Source: an uncultured Nocardioides sp.
GTDB taxonomy: Bacteria > Actinomycetota > Actinomycetes > Propionibacteriales > Nocardioidaceae
NCBI RefSeq assembly: GCF_947489365.1
Contig: NZ_CANLDB010000006.1
Coordinates: 62,001-126,000, forward strand
Direction: 5' to 3'
DNA length: 64,000 nucleotides
The position numbers were made by a program, and so were the translations under genes. Positions 20,101-26,209 of the stretch are shown one piece after another. The notes beneath the pieces were generated by a model. The model searched no databases. It saw only the letters and a list, made by a program, of their open reading frames with translations, and was not told where the DNA came from. Positions within the stretch are counted from its first letter, which is position 1, and each line of letters starts with the position of its first letter.

Positions 20101-21410
20101 CCCTCGCCGTCGGCGAGGTCCTCGCTCTTGACCTCGACGCCCGAGGTCGTGGCCTGGCAGTACTGGACCTGGCCGGGTCGCGGTGCGCCCGTGGGCGGGG
20201 AGGTGTCCGCGGCGCCGCAGACGATGGCGGCGGTGGCCTGCTCGGTCAGCAGGTCGAGCAGGCGCGTCCCGGGCGAGTACAGGTCGGAGACCGACAGGTC
20301 GAGCAGCGGGAACTCCTGGTCCGCGGTCGACTCGGCGGCCTTCACCGCGCCGGCGTACTGGGTCAGGCCGGTGAGGGCCTGGAGGCGCGTCAGGGAGGTC
20401 AGGTCCTCGAGCGCGGCGGAGCGGGTCGGCTCCGCCGGGACCTCGGCGTACGGGCCGGGGGCGTCGGCGGCGCGCCGGCCGACGACGACCGAGCCGGTCG
20501 CGTCGTCGTCGAGGTCGGAGTCGAGGTCGATCCGCATCGCGACGTCGTCGGCACCGGGCGGGGTGGTGGTGGTGAACAGCTCGGCGGGGTCGCTGAACTC
20601 GAGGTCCTCGGTGGTGATCAGGCCGCGGCCGTTGGGGTCGCGCAGCCGCAGGTCGGTCGTGGTGTCGACGCGCGCGGTGCCCGAGGCGTCGACCTCGATG
20701 AAGGTGTCGACCGCGGTGAACGGGGCGATGTCGACGGTCTCGGCCTCGCCGCCCCCGCCGGTCGAGCGCGTCCAGAGCCGGGTCGTGAGGTCGGAGGAGC
20801 CGACGACGGAGAACCGGCGGCGGCCGACCTCGTCGGGGTCGTAGCGGAAGCGGAGCGTGCCGGTGAGGCGACCGGCGAGCTCGCCGTCGATCTCGGCGGC
20901 GCCGAGCTCGAGACCGTCCTTCTCGTAGGTCAGCGCGGCGGGCACCGCGGCGCCCAGGTCGATCGCGAGCGTCCAGTCCCGGCTGTCGGCCGGCGCGTCG
21001 TCGGGCGAGGCCACCTCCTCGACCGTCAGGGGGCCGTCGCCGTCGAAGGCGTCGTCGAGGGAGTCGAGGGTGGTGCCGGAGTCGCTCGAGAGCACCGTGG
21101 CGACCTCGGACCCGATGGCCGAGTCGAGCCGCAGCACGTCCCGGACCGAGAGCTCGGTCAGCGGCAGGTCCGCGGAGAGCGCCGGCTGCTCCGCGGACCT
21201 CGCCAAGGCGTCGCCGAGGCGGATCAGGCCGAGCCGGACGTCGGAGACGCCCGCCGGCAGCGCGGCCGCCGCCACGCCCGGCGAGGCGGCCGCGGCGGGG
21301 CCTCCGGGACACATCGAGACGACGAGCGCGCCGGTGACGACGGCGACGGTCGCGGCGGTCGTGCGACGGGCCGCCGCACGACGGGCCGGGGTGAGGGTGA
21401 GCGAGCGCAC
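11142..21410 (-). CDS. Giant secreted RTX (hemolysin-type calcium-binding repeat) protein
   Basis: A protein of about 3,422 residues. The chosen GTG start gives a Sec signal peptide (Arg-rich start, core TVAVVTGALVV, Ala-rich cleavage zone near residue 40), with GGAAGGG upstream. Residues 50-1650 hold acidic, beta-rich modules with no family I recognise. Calcium-loop motifs DTDGDGSSG (about 1655) and DPNGDGKIYSDE (EF-hand-like, about 1862) follow. From about 2060 to 3285 there are RTX nonapeptides (GGxGxDxxx), organised in superrepeats of about 110-130 residues that restart with GDNAR/GDNG. The C-terminus has paired Cys but no LPXTG or membrane anchor. No type I secretion genes are nearby. 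An extracellular calcium-dependent matrix or adhesion role is inferred. The gene follows the Ig-like adhesin after 65 bp. Confidence 0.88.
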   Translation of the reverse strand: MRSLTLTPARRAAARRTTAATVAVVTGALVVSMCPGGPAAAASPGVAAAALPAGVSDVRLGLIRLGDALARSAEQPALSADLPLTELSVRDVLRLDSAIGSEVATVLSSDSGTTLDSLDDAFDGDGPLTVEEVASPDDAPADSRDWTLAIDLGAAVPAALTYEKDGLELGAAEIDGELAGRLTGTLRFRYDPDEVGRRRFSVVGSSDLTTRLWTRSTGGGGEAETVDIAPFTAVDTFIEVDASGTARVDTTTDLRLRDPNGRGLITTEDLEFSDPAELFTTTTPPGADDVAMRIDLDSDLDDDATGSVVVGRRAADAPGPYAEVPAEPTRSAALEDLTSLTRLQALTGLTQYAGAVKAAESTADQEFPLLDLSVSDLYSPGTRLLDLLTEQATAAIVCGAADTSPPTGAPRPGQVQYCQATTSGVEVKSEDLADGEGIVWEGLDEGVTVEPAGDATDQSGTVGREPTANVAVSGGDGFPQLRVGFTTTDGTRQFARTTVASIQDLGESVADLGLDGGLDYDREEGTFEVRVRQQSDDSEAVTVPTGGNGGLAPLTGLSGLCQAQADVAPRTCPQTGQTGSGDPGPGQAEVSSADREFHADFGIGMTGPTEDPEPGEPLPPQPVFYLKPGTDGELYRVGSVSADLAQDAAMVARIGFLQVDVDVTDYAVDTQGPAAAVSVDTTDPVTVPSTKQVTGAVTLDSLLTAEADQAATTTVERGLSASADLLVQASEQELSDGALTRPLDAQGTVAADWSDLRPGALPRVETAGRYDDLRLLDLVPSRQSTMGPGTGDGVITDPTADFVAQFGVDLAAPETDRSVTRQLYDLGVDGSTSTVCTTFVVVDATTLRCDTGPLAADGAVAEGHGYVVNGDPDALRDVLIEDLAAVYSTFTNPDPALGADRTFPLVDVLPGEISAARDGLGAAVVGLQEAATAEVGDPGYRPVGTLQDFSVALDSLLGTSVAGGYTTDDQGFEISLEQDGSTDRLVLGASLAASGTREAPLRVASGDSEVRVVAAVDGAGVPQVQTLPVATESAARFVVGVDLADASSQVRGDTGVTERIAGFDATADSLRRRLAERRADVGSALVSTGAAGDVEVGLGVESLTDTDGGEGDWVDLAAFPASVGTTRQVAGDAQTCGPARTDGAPVAACLELPLEDSAGTALDGVQVALGADETSGGSGGAVSAQPIAYRFLTDGLGALSDTLAAELDGDQTDVGGGAPLSLPLVGTDLDAGADVPADVTAYVNDARRRLASATASVKETDTAASLETALQGALDATRATDVTATGVDVTLACGTTTPSCAAKTVASVQTISVPLTLTGSKPAAQRVPFHVGPAGASVETDMTVPATTTWTLDLTVGVARGKGSFVDLAGGDPAKELLTVDVDAALAGYDAATNPCHAWKRLSGTDSWQASLPDGDPSKTAAFPASQAAGARCIDAFVGKLPAVLLDRPGGPDTALDATVTVAPGSGQASGPVYLPAIHDGDVALDTEATGTGNVSVYFESFASQVDFFDVLGTIDLAWTGGAYTQPLQFGQLRIDVTTLNNAILPGFDKAKKWLAPLNPVVDTLTRPIPVVTELSEVVGKGPVTLLTLLQQQKTPINLVLNLLQLQNLVAGQPTVGAADLRPIGAGALGGFVVPPSKLGVGTKCTETVVKDGVKSDRDTDGDGSSGKCKPGAITKFKQAATDKIPPKDAKGTTIEKTSTRSPYLSLPSVSLPLLQDTSQVFDVLLDSGDATMLYVDLGHVGVSKTVVKNFGPFAVGPVPVSAQISGTAGLDGRFGFGFDTRGLSRAVEGLDNPGDISGFDALTGDDVSLFSDGFYIDDLENGVDVPEISLSFTISAGAAVSIGFAEAGIRGGVTLDLALNAYDPNGDGKIYSDEFAGTANGPQCAFDVSSGIAFFLQFYFSLDLVFYTFSKSFDIVRSPRLTLFESNCTTEDPVLAKVEGAPTPGNPDDAPAVLHLTMGAFGQGARGGYRETRAEKYIVRQLGSADPATGGVVLQVSAFNLVQNFAVASDTIVKAEGDDGADTVRMYPVAPLSTDPRTNEPSLPDTSAEDYVAPRFTSPAVITGGDAADSIETGDGDDSVTGGAGNDAIATGAGRDTVTGDSGTDRLDGGQGRDSLSGGTEDDRVNGGAGADEVRGGEGDDVLDGGVGSSPDGLFGSVRVADIAPLLDTGDTVVGDAGSDTVTGGDGSDVVVGGGYTLPVTYESTMDVVVDADDEGIARRVAVNDLDTTVLPQESSVRTQCATEGTAEAGDDRDDVTGGGARDYVLGGASDDTLSGGAADDLVCGRGGDDVLHGDGPEVLAEEQGEDEVRGGPGRDRLYGAGADDTLLGDADDDLVRGGDGDDGITGGGGADLLLGEAGLDTLTGDGDGVPEVADDADRSGRDVRCAPTTGVISGGIDLDGDLSGTDDGQLEGLLVTGGLLQDPAGGAYSGVIDGVVFLEGRADLDGSGAIEDRTREVVGDTGSIPLAGMTGAGGNGDCLLGGEEADPGLYGGLGADYVDAGAGDDRVVRGGAGNDLVRGGEGLDLVTGDEGDDLVAGDGGDDELYGDADDDVLRGGSGRDLLAGGGDTADEADGDDEVLGDGEDDVVVGGNARFSDTETDGSAIPDRGLVLLGTPGSDDDAAYGGYGDDWVLTQAGDDAAYGGPGTDVVEGGPGSDRVQGDDGEDLLTGGSSTTGAVTTTRTAAGTPDGDDTVVGDEGVDGEDGADVLVGDNARLEATGDGRERWDRLRPEVEVVLFDEPTSSAPSGSTSGDDVMRAGGEDDLVLAQSGDDTVEAGDGDDGVEGGAGGDTVRGGEGDDEVVGGSWIAGSYDADARDDLSGDAGDDLLLGDNGTPVHGGSPYVVLHDAPAAGAAPSAPTYGGDRLSGGAGTDLAFGQAGDDDLTGEEGVDALEGGPGADGLDGGTEDDVLVGGSSSSDGEITPDRSATGVLDDADDAVGGTGDDVVAGDNARIEATGGTRADGTALRTVLLFDLATATQGVPTDVGGDDDLAGDDGRDLVFGQAGDDTASGGDEDDYVEGGAGADGLSGGGGEDDLLGGGSTTTGAVIAVSGSSLVDRLLTAPSGATDSSAAALVDGNDTLDGGAERDVLLGDNGRVTRDGPNRTLAGGASGVHVVRRVAMADPTPGVWAGSDALLGGSGDDDLYGQFDNTRTIRPLQTYRGAPVPGDVLDGGVGEDALVGDQGVDVPTPAESLGAVDLTVSDSSGFIRERVRPRGTLVRVVTLSQSTLGGDDLLLGADGVDSLHAGAGNDTLNAGVGDDVVFGGDGTDALWGGTGHDRVFGGSGSDLLDVKRRTSDSRLRQVAAPTEDTDRRRRTLNGRDVLYGGSGPDALQADQGDEGSTRRVQGDRLIDWRSRINYYKVCSSGYGPGRVSNTGGSSMVSALQQLALAGGSVGPTELAIPGNERLTTYPNTGSFVCETG
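11560..15235 (-). repeat. RTX repeat region of the giant gene
   Basis: About 3.7 kb encoding tandem GGxGxDxxx nonapeptides in blocks such as GGAGNDAIATGAGRDTV. At a larger scale, at least five superrepeats share the order: GDNARxE or GDNG; a short hydrophobic VxLLFD strand; DLVFGQAGDD; EGGxGxD; and an LxGGSSTTGAVI-like end. The DNA is correspondingly repetitive (GTCGTCGCC-like motifs). Confidence 0.85.
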
Positions 21411-21475
21411 GAGGAGCCCTTCCGAGGAGGAGTGGGGAAGGAGTGGGACGGGGGTGGGCCGGCCGGGAGCCGGTC

Positions 21476-23674
21476 TCAGCGGACCCGGACGGTGTTCGAC
21501 GTCGCCGTCGCGGTGGAACGGGTCGCGCCGACCCGGACCACGTACGCCGTCCGCTTCGAGCCGTTGCGGTCGCCGACGGCGGCGAAGGAGGCCACACCGT
21601 CGCCGTCGAGCCGGCGGGAGCGGACCGCGCGGCGGGTGTCGCCGTCGACGCGGAACAGGACCGCGCGGGCGCCGGCCGCCGCGCGCCCGACCGCCACCGA
21701 CAGCCGGTCGGCGGCGCGGCCGCCGCCGGCGACGCCGGTGAGGCGGGCCCGCACGGGGGCGCCGAACCGGACCGTGCAGGTCAGGGACCGGCGGTCCGTG
21801 CCGTCGCTGACCTCGGCGGTGACGCGGGCGGTCCCGACGCGGGATCCCAGGAACGTGTACGTCGCGGTGCCCCGTGCGTTGGTGGTCCGGGTGACCCGCG
21901 CCTCGCCGACACCGGACCGGGCGGGACCGAACCGGAAGAAGCGCACCTCGTAGCCCTGGACGGGGTTGCCCTCCTGGTCGAGGACCCGGACGGTCGTGCT
22001 GACGGTCGAGCCCACCGCGGCCGAGGACGACGGGGTGGAGCGGAGGGTGAACGTCGAGGCCTCGAAGTCGAGCTCGTAGTACGACGCCGTGGTCGTGTCG
22101 ACCGCGTCCGCGGTCCCGCCCACCGTGCCGCCGGCGGTGTCGGTGTAGGTGGTCGTCGGCGCGTCGGCCCACGTCCCGGTGAGGTCGAGGCTGCCGGCCT
22201 CGAAGCCCGCGACCCAGATGTCGCCGTCGCGGTCGAGGTCGGAGACGGCGAAGTCGTCGCTGTAGTCGTAGCCGTCGAAGCCGATGTCGTCGATGTAGGT
22301 GAGGTCCACGCCCTGGCCGTCGACCGGGTTGCCGAACTGGTCGAGGGTGAGGACGTCGTAGTAGGTGCGGTTGCCGGCGAGCGAGGGCGCCACCGGGCCG
22401 TCCTGCTCGGCGCGCGGGGTGAGGCTCAGGCGGGTCCGCCCGTTCAGGGGGTCCGCGGTGCTCCACCGGGTCTCGCTCACCTGGGAGGTCTCCCCCGCGG
22501 TGGCGGTGAGGGTCGCGTCCACGAGGCCGTCGTCGTCGAAGCCCTCGTCGCGACCGATGCCGATGAGGACGGGGGCCTCGCCGGACGCGTCGGTCAGGAC
22601 GGTCGCCTCCGTCCCGAGGTCGACGAGGTCGCCCGCGGGGGTCCCCTCGACCGAGGGGCGCGCCTCGCCGCTGGTGAGGAACCCGTGGTCGAGCGACAGG
22701 GTCACCCGCTGGCCCTCGACGGGGTCCGGGTCGCTGTCCGCGTCGGCGCCGAAGGTGTCGTCGGGGGCGGTCACGGTCACGGTGCCGCCGAGCGCCCGGC
22801 CCGGGGTGCCGTCGCCGAGGTCGGTGAGGCTCAGCTCGGTCCCGGCCGGCAGCGCGTCACGCACCAGGTCGACGTCGAGGCCGGTGGGGTCGGTCGCGGG
22901 GGTGCTCGCGGTGAGGCGGCCGCCGAGCTCGGTGCCCTGGGGGTCCTCGGCGGGGTCGCGGACGACGGCGGCGAAGGCGCCGCCACGGGTGGTGGTCACC
23001 TGGCGGGAGGCGACCGGGGCGGTGGCGGGGGCGACCGGGGCGAGCCCGGCGTCGGGCTGGGCGTCGCTGCCGGCGGTGCCGGCGGCCCAGGCGAGGTCGA
23101 CGACGCGTCCGCCGAGGGCGGTGCCGTCCTCGAGGAGGAGCGTGCCGGTGACCCGGCGGTCGGCACCGGCCGGCGTACGGAGGGGGTCGGCGTCGGTGAA
23201 CGACAGCGCGGCCTGGCCGGCCTTCACGGTGAGCACCGGGGTGGCCGGCACGCCGCCGTTCCCGCTGGGCCGGGCGAGGAGGCGGGCGGTCAGGACGTAG
23301 GTGCCGGGTCCGGCGGTGGTCGGGAGCGGCACGGCGAAGGCCCCGTCCTCGCCGACGACCTCGTCGGTGACCACGTCGGTCCCGGTCGCGGGGACCCGCA
23401 CCGGGGCGCCCGCGCCGAAGGGGGTGACCCGCCAGGAGTAGCGGAGGTCCTGGGTGTCGCTCACGCCGGCGGAGCCGGCGTCGGTCACCCGGACGACGAC
23501 GTCGCCGGGGGCGAACTCGTCGAGGTCGAAGGCGGCACCGTCGGCCGAGGTCGCGTCCAGCGAGGGTGCCGCGGCGGGGGCGCTCGCGGCGCTGGTGGCG
23601 GGTAGGCCCGGCAGGGTGACCAGCGAGGCGGCGGTGACCGCCGAGACGGCGATTCCGCGCATGACGAAGCCCAT
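21476..23674 (-). CDS. Secreted multidomain Ig-like (bacterial Ig / invasin-like) protein
   Basis: A 732-residue exported protein; the signal peptide is MGFVMRGIAVSAVTAASLV followed by an Ala/Ser/Pro-rich segment. The ATG has GGGAGGG about 7 bp upstream; earlier in-frame codons lack a site. The body consists of beta-sandwich-like repeats. Segments LDQFGNPVDGQGVDLTY (about 430) and LDQEGNPVQGYEVRFF (about 580) with following GTATYTF match the bacterial Ig-like group 1 pattern, in which 'NPV' begins a strand. No anchor is present. It lies 65 bp before the giant RTX gene in the same direction, so the pair is probably co-expressed as extracellular partners. Confidence 0.8.
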   Translation of the reverse strand: MGFVMRGIAVSAVTAASLVTLPGLPATSAASAPAAAPSLDATSADGAAFDLDEFAPGDVVVRVTDAGSAGVSDTQDLRYSWRVTPFGAGAPVRVPATGTDVVTDEVVGEDGAFAVPLPTTAGPGTYVLTARLLARPSGNGGVPATPVLTVKAGQAALSFTDADPLRTPAGADRRVTGTLLLEDGTALGGRVVDLAWAAGTAGSDAQPDAGLAPVAPATAPVASRQVTTTRGGAFAAVVRDPAEDPQGTELGGRLTASTPATDPTGLDVDLVRDALPAGTELSLTDLGDGTPGRALGGTVTVTAPDDTFGADADSDPDPVEGQRVTLSLDHGFLTSGEARPSVEGTPAGDLVDLGTEATVLTDASGEAPVLIGIGRDEGFDDDGLVDATLTATAGETSQVSETRWSTADPLNGRTRLSLTPRAEQDGPVAPSLAGNRTYYDVLTLDQFGNPVDGQGVDLTYIDDIGFDGYDYSDDFAVSDLDRDGDIWVAGFEAGSLDLTGTWADAPTTTYTDTAGGTVGGTADAVDTTTASYYELDFEASTFTLRSTPSSSAAVGSTVSTTVRVLDQEGNPVQGYEVRFFRFGPARSGVGEARVTRTTNARGTATYTFLGSRVGTARVTAEVSDGTDRRSLTCTVRFGAPVRARLTGVAGGGRAADRLSVAVGRAAAGARAVLFRVDGDTRRAVRSRRLDGDGVASFAAVGDRNGSKRTAYVVRVGATRSTATATSNTVRVR

Positions 23675-23773
23675 GGATGTCCCTCCCGAGACCGACAGGC
23701 GGGGTCCGTCCCTCGCCGTCACCGGCGTTGTGTCTGGAACCTCGACCGGTGCCGAGAGGACGTCGCCGCGGGA

Positions 23774-23779
23774 AACCTA
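23774..23779 (-). promoter_or_regulatory. -10 box TAGGTT of the secreted-protein operon
   Basis: On the minus strand GACGCTAGGTTTCC contains TAGGTT about 100 bases before the adhesin ATG. It is the best -10 candidate for the adhesin-RTX pair; I see no convincing -35. Confidence 0.4.
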
Positions 23780-23802
23780 GCGTCAGCATTCCGTGTCACC
23801 CG

Positions 23803-23820
23803 GATCTTGCGGTGATCTTG
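23803..23820. promoter_or_regulatory. Direct repeat GATCTTG with 11-bp period
   Basis: GATCTTG-cggt-GATCTTG lies in the divergent region between the adhesin operon and the VirS-like gene. An 11-bp period places both copies on one DNA face. An AT-richer stretch with the 11-bp palindrome TGCATGATGCA follows around 23837-23851. Confidence 0.4.
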
Positions 23821-23882
23821 TTGAGGACTTAACCGTATGCATGATGCAAGGGTTTCTGATCCGTCTCCGCCGCACCCGCTTC

Positions 23883-23918
23883 TTGATCCAGGACGACACC
23901 TGGTTGATCCTGTGCGAC
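23883..23918 (+). promoter_or_regulatory. Tandem operator directly upstream of the VirS-like gene
   Basis: On the plus strand TTGATCCAGGACGAC and TTGATCCTGTGCGAC stand 21 bp apart; read on the minus strand they are GTCGCACAGGATCAA and GTCGTCCTGGATCAA. Spacing and most bases equal those of the pair at 11094-11129, and similarity extends beyond the boxes (TTC before, GCCCG after). The last box ends where the GTG begins, so binding could repress as well as activate. Confidence 0.7.
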
Positions 23919-24932
23919 GTGCCCGTGATCCGCTCCGCCGGCCTCCGCGGCTTCCGTGAGGTCGTCGGCGAGCTCGGCGGCGACGCCGACGACCTGGCCC
24001 GGCGCGCCCGCCTCGACCCGGCCGCCCTCGACACCGACGAGGACCTCGTCGACGACGTCGCGGTCGCGACCGTGCTGGAGCTGGCCGCGGCCGACCTGGC
24101 GCGCCCGGACCTCGGCCTCATGGTCGCCGAGCGGCAGGACCTGTCGGTGCTCGGCGCCCTCGCCCTCGCCGTCGAGAGCTCCGAGACCGTCGCGGACGCG
24201 GTGGCCTGCACGTCGCGCTACCTCTTCGTCCATGCCCCGGCCATGCGGATCTCCGTCGTCCCCGACCCGGAGGGGGTGGCCGGCGTGGACGGGCTCCGCT
24301 ACGACCTCACCGAGCCCGGGATCGTGCCGCTGCCCCAGGGCGCCACGCTCAGCCTCGGCACGCTGCACCGGATCATCCGCTCCCTGGCGGGCGGCTCCTA
24401 CGGGCTGCGCAGCGTCGACCTGCCGCACCCGCCGGTGGCGCCGCGGTCGACGTACGAGGACTTCTTCGGCGCCCGGGTCCGCTTCGACCGGCCCGTCGGG
24501 CTGCTCCGCCTGCCCAGCAGCCTCGGCTCCCTGCGGCTCGCCGGCCGCGACGAGACCGTACGGCGGGTGGCGCTGGACTACCTGGCCCGCCAGGTCCCCG
24601 CGCGGAGCGACCTCGTCACCCCGCGCGTCCGCGGTGCGGTGCAGCAGCTGCTCGCCACCACCGTCCCGGAGGTCGGCACGGTCGCGCGGCTGCTCGACGT
24701 CCACCCCCGGACGCTGCAGCGGCGCCTGGCCGACGAGGACACGAGCTTCACCGCGGTCCTGGACGACGTACGGCGGCACGAGGCACACCGCTACCTCACC
24801 ACCACCGACCTCCCGCTGGCGCAGGTCGCGCGCCTCGTCGGGGTCGCCGAGCAGGCGGTGCTGACCCGCCTCGCGCGGCGGTGGTGGGGCAGCACCCCGG
24901 GAGCCCTGCGCCGGGAGGCGCACCCACGCTGA
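23919..24932 (+). CDS. AraC-family transcriptional regulator, VirS-like
   Basis: A 337-residue regulator with the architecture of VirS/OruR-type AraC proteins: an N-terminal ligand-binding domain (GFREVVGELGGDADDLARR..., SVLGALALAVESSETVADA, RYLFVHAP) and a C-terminal double helix-turn-helix with HPRTLQRRL near residue 260. VirS of Mycobacterium tuberculosis activates the divergent mymA operon. I start the protein at the GTG that aligns with the VirS N-terminus; 42 upstream in-frame codons include the operator and are unlikely to be translated. Together with the shared operator at 11.1 kb, it is probably the regulator of the monooxygenase-dehydrogenase pair. Confidence 0.85.
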   Translation: MPVIRSAGLRGFREVVGELGGDADDLARRARLDPAALDTDEDLVDDVAVATVLELAAADLARPDLGLMVAERQDLSVLGALALAVESSETVADAVACTSRYLFVHAPAMRISVVPDPEGVAGVDGLRYDLTEPGIVPLPQGATLSLGTLHRIIRSLAGGSYGLRSVDLPHPPVAPRSTYEDFFGARVRFDRPVGLLRLPSSLGSLRLAGRDETVRRVALDYLARQVPARSDLVTPRVRGAVQQLLATTVPEVGTVARLLDVHPRTLQRRLADEDTSFTAVLDDVRRHEAHRYLTTTDLPLAQVARLVGVAEQAVLTRLARRWWGSTPGALRREAHPR

Positions 24933-25020
24933 CGTGCTCGGGCGCGGACTGCGTTTCCCGGACGACCCGGGGACCACGGTGGATATCCCCGACGAGGCGA
25001 CGCGCCTAGCCTCGGAGGGT

Positions 25021-25051
25021 CCGGCCGGGTCCTCCCCCCCCACCCGGCCGG
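25021..25051. terminator. GC-rich hairpin after the VirS-like gene
   Basis: CCGGCCGGGT and ACCCGGCCGG form a perfect 10-bp stem around an 11-nt C-rich loop, 90 bp after the stop. There is no U-tract, so it is a possible intrinsic terminator of the actinobacterial type or part of the next gene's leader. Confidence 0.45.
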
Positions 25052-25157
25052 ACATCATCCGCGGATCCGCGATCTGCTGGTCGGACCCCCTGCGGCGGTG
25101 GGACCATGCACACGTCTCCGGCGCCAGGCCCGGGCCGCCCCGTGGAAGGTCCGCGTC

Positions 25158-26128
25158 ATGAGCACCCCTCTGCTGCGCCACGGTCGGTTGCACACCGCGG
25201 ACCCCGAGGAGGCGCGTCGCCGCGTCGGCGAGGTCTACTGCGCGCACACGCTCGGGATCCCGCCCGGCTCGGGACGTCTGGACGTCGTCCACAACACGGG
25301 GCGGATCGGCGACATCGGCGTCCACTACCTGCGCTACGGCGAGGAGGTCCGGATCACCCCCGACCTCCTCATCGACTTCTACCTGGTCCAGGTACCGCTG
25401 CGGGGCCGCGCCCGGGTCGTGGTGGACGAGGAGGTCGTGGCGTCCGACCGCAGTCGGGGCGCGCTGCTCTCCCCCACCCGGTCGGTCGACATGGTCTGGT
25501 CCGCCGACTGCGAGCAGCTGCTGGTCCACCTCCCCCGCGGGCTCGTCGAGTCGGCCGCGCACCCGCCGTCCGACGACGGCACGCTCGCCCCTGTCTGGTT
25601 CTCGCCCGCATGGAGCTGGACTCACCGGCGATGCGCGGCTGGCTGCGTCTCGTGCACCTGGTGGTGGACGAGCTGGAGCTCGGCGACGGCCTGCTCACCT
25701 CGCCGCTCGCGGCCGAGAGCCTCCAGCAGTCCCTCGTCCTCGGACTGCTGGCCGCCCAGCCCAACGACAGCGCGCTGGAACCCGTCGGGTCCGGGCAGCT
25801 CGTGCCGTCGTTGGCGGTCCGGGCCACCCGTGAGCTGATCGAGGCGCACCCCGAGCACCCGTGGACCCTCGGCGAGCTCGCCGGACACGCCGGGTGCAGC
25901 CCCCGCACCCTGCAGGTGGCCTTCCGCCGGGAGCGCGGCACCAGCCCGATGGGCGAGCTGCGGCGGGTGCGGATGGCCCGCGCCCACGCCGATCTCCTCG
26001 CCGGCGACCCGCTCACCACCCGGGTCTCCGACGTGGCCGCCCGGTGGGGGTTCTTCCACCTCGGGCGCTTCGCCGCCGCCCACCGGGCGGCGTACGGCAT
26101 GACCCCCTCCCAGGCCGTCGCCCGTTGA
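25158..26128 (+). pseudogene. AraC-family regulator broken by a one-base frameshift
   Basis: The ATG (GGAAGG 9 bp upstream) opens a frame whose product begins MSTPLLRHGRLHTADPEEAR and reads as an AraC ligand-binding domain up to VWFSPA. Near 25605-25612 the match jumps to the frame that reads MELDSPAMRGWLRLVHLVV and then the C-terminal helix-turn-helix (GELAGHAGCSPRTLQVAFR, RWGFFHLGRFAAAHR). Adding one base at that point restores a protein of about 323 residues, normal for the family. The downstream part could restart at the ATG at 25610 (172 residues with the DNA-binding domain). A sequencing error cannot be excluded. Confidence 0.8.
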
Positions 26129-26168
26129 CTTCCGCTTCCCTGACCTCGTCCTCTACTCTCGTCGGAGA

Positions 26169-26187
26169 GAACGAAACCGTTTCGTTC
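26169..26187. promoter_or_regulatory. Perfect 19-bp palindromic TetR operator
   Basis: GAACGAAACCGTTTCGTTC reads the same on both strands around a central C. It lies 22 bp before the TetR start and about 10 bp downstream of a TACTCT -10 candidate (26154-26159), where binding would block transcription of the TetR-transporter operon. Confidence 0.8.
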
Positions 26188-26209
26188 CATCGAGTGACAG
26201 GGGTCACAG

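Noticed and set aside
9543..21953. A 12.4-kb open frame on the plus strand antisense to the giant RTX gene and the monooxygenase
   Set aside because: Its product is a low-complexity Gly/Arg/Val/Asp-rich sequence that mirrors the GC-rich codons of the sense genes; no domain, signal peptide or ribosome site. It is a by-product of codon bias in RTX repeats, though remarkable in length.
21411..22466. In-frame extension of the giant RTX gene upstream of 21410
   Set aside because: The sequence lies in another frame of the adhesin gene and is Arg/His/Pro-rich; the signal peptide begins at 21410.
25021..25051. Possible attachment site or phage end
   Set aside because: The perfect hairpin is better explained as a terminator or leader structure; no integrase or second copy is seen.
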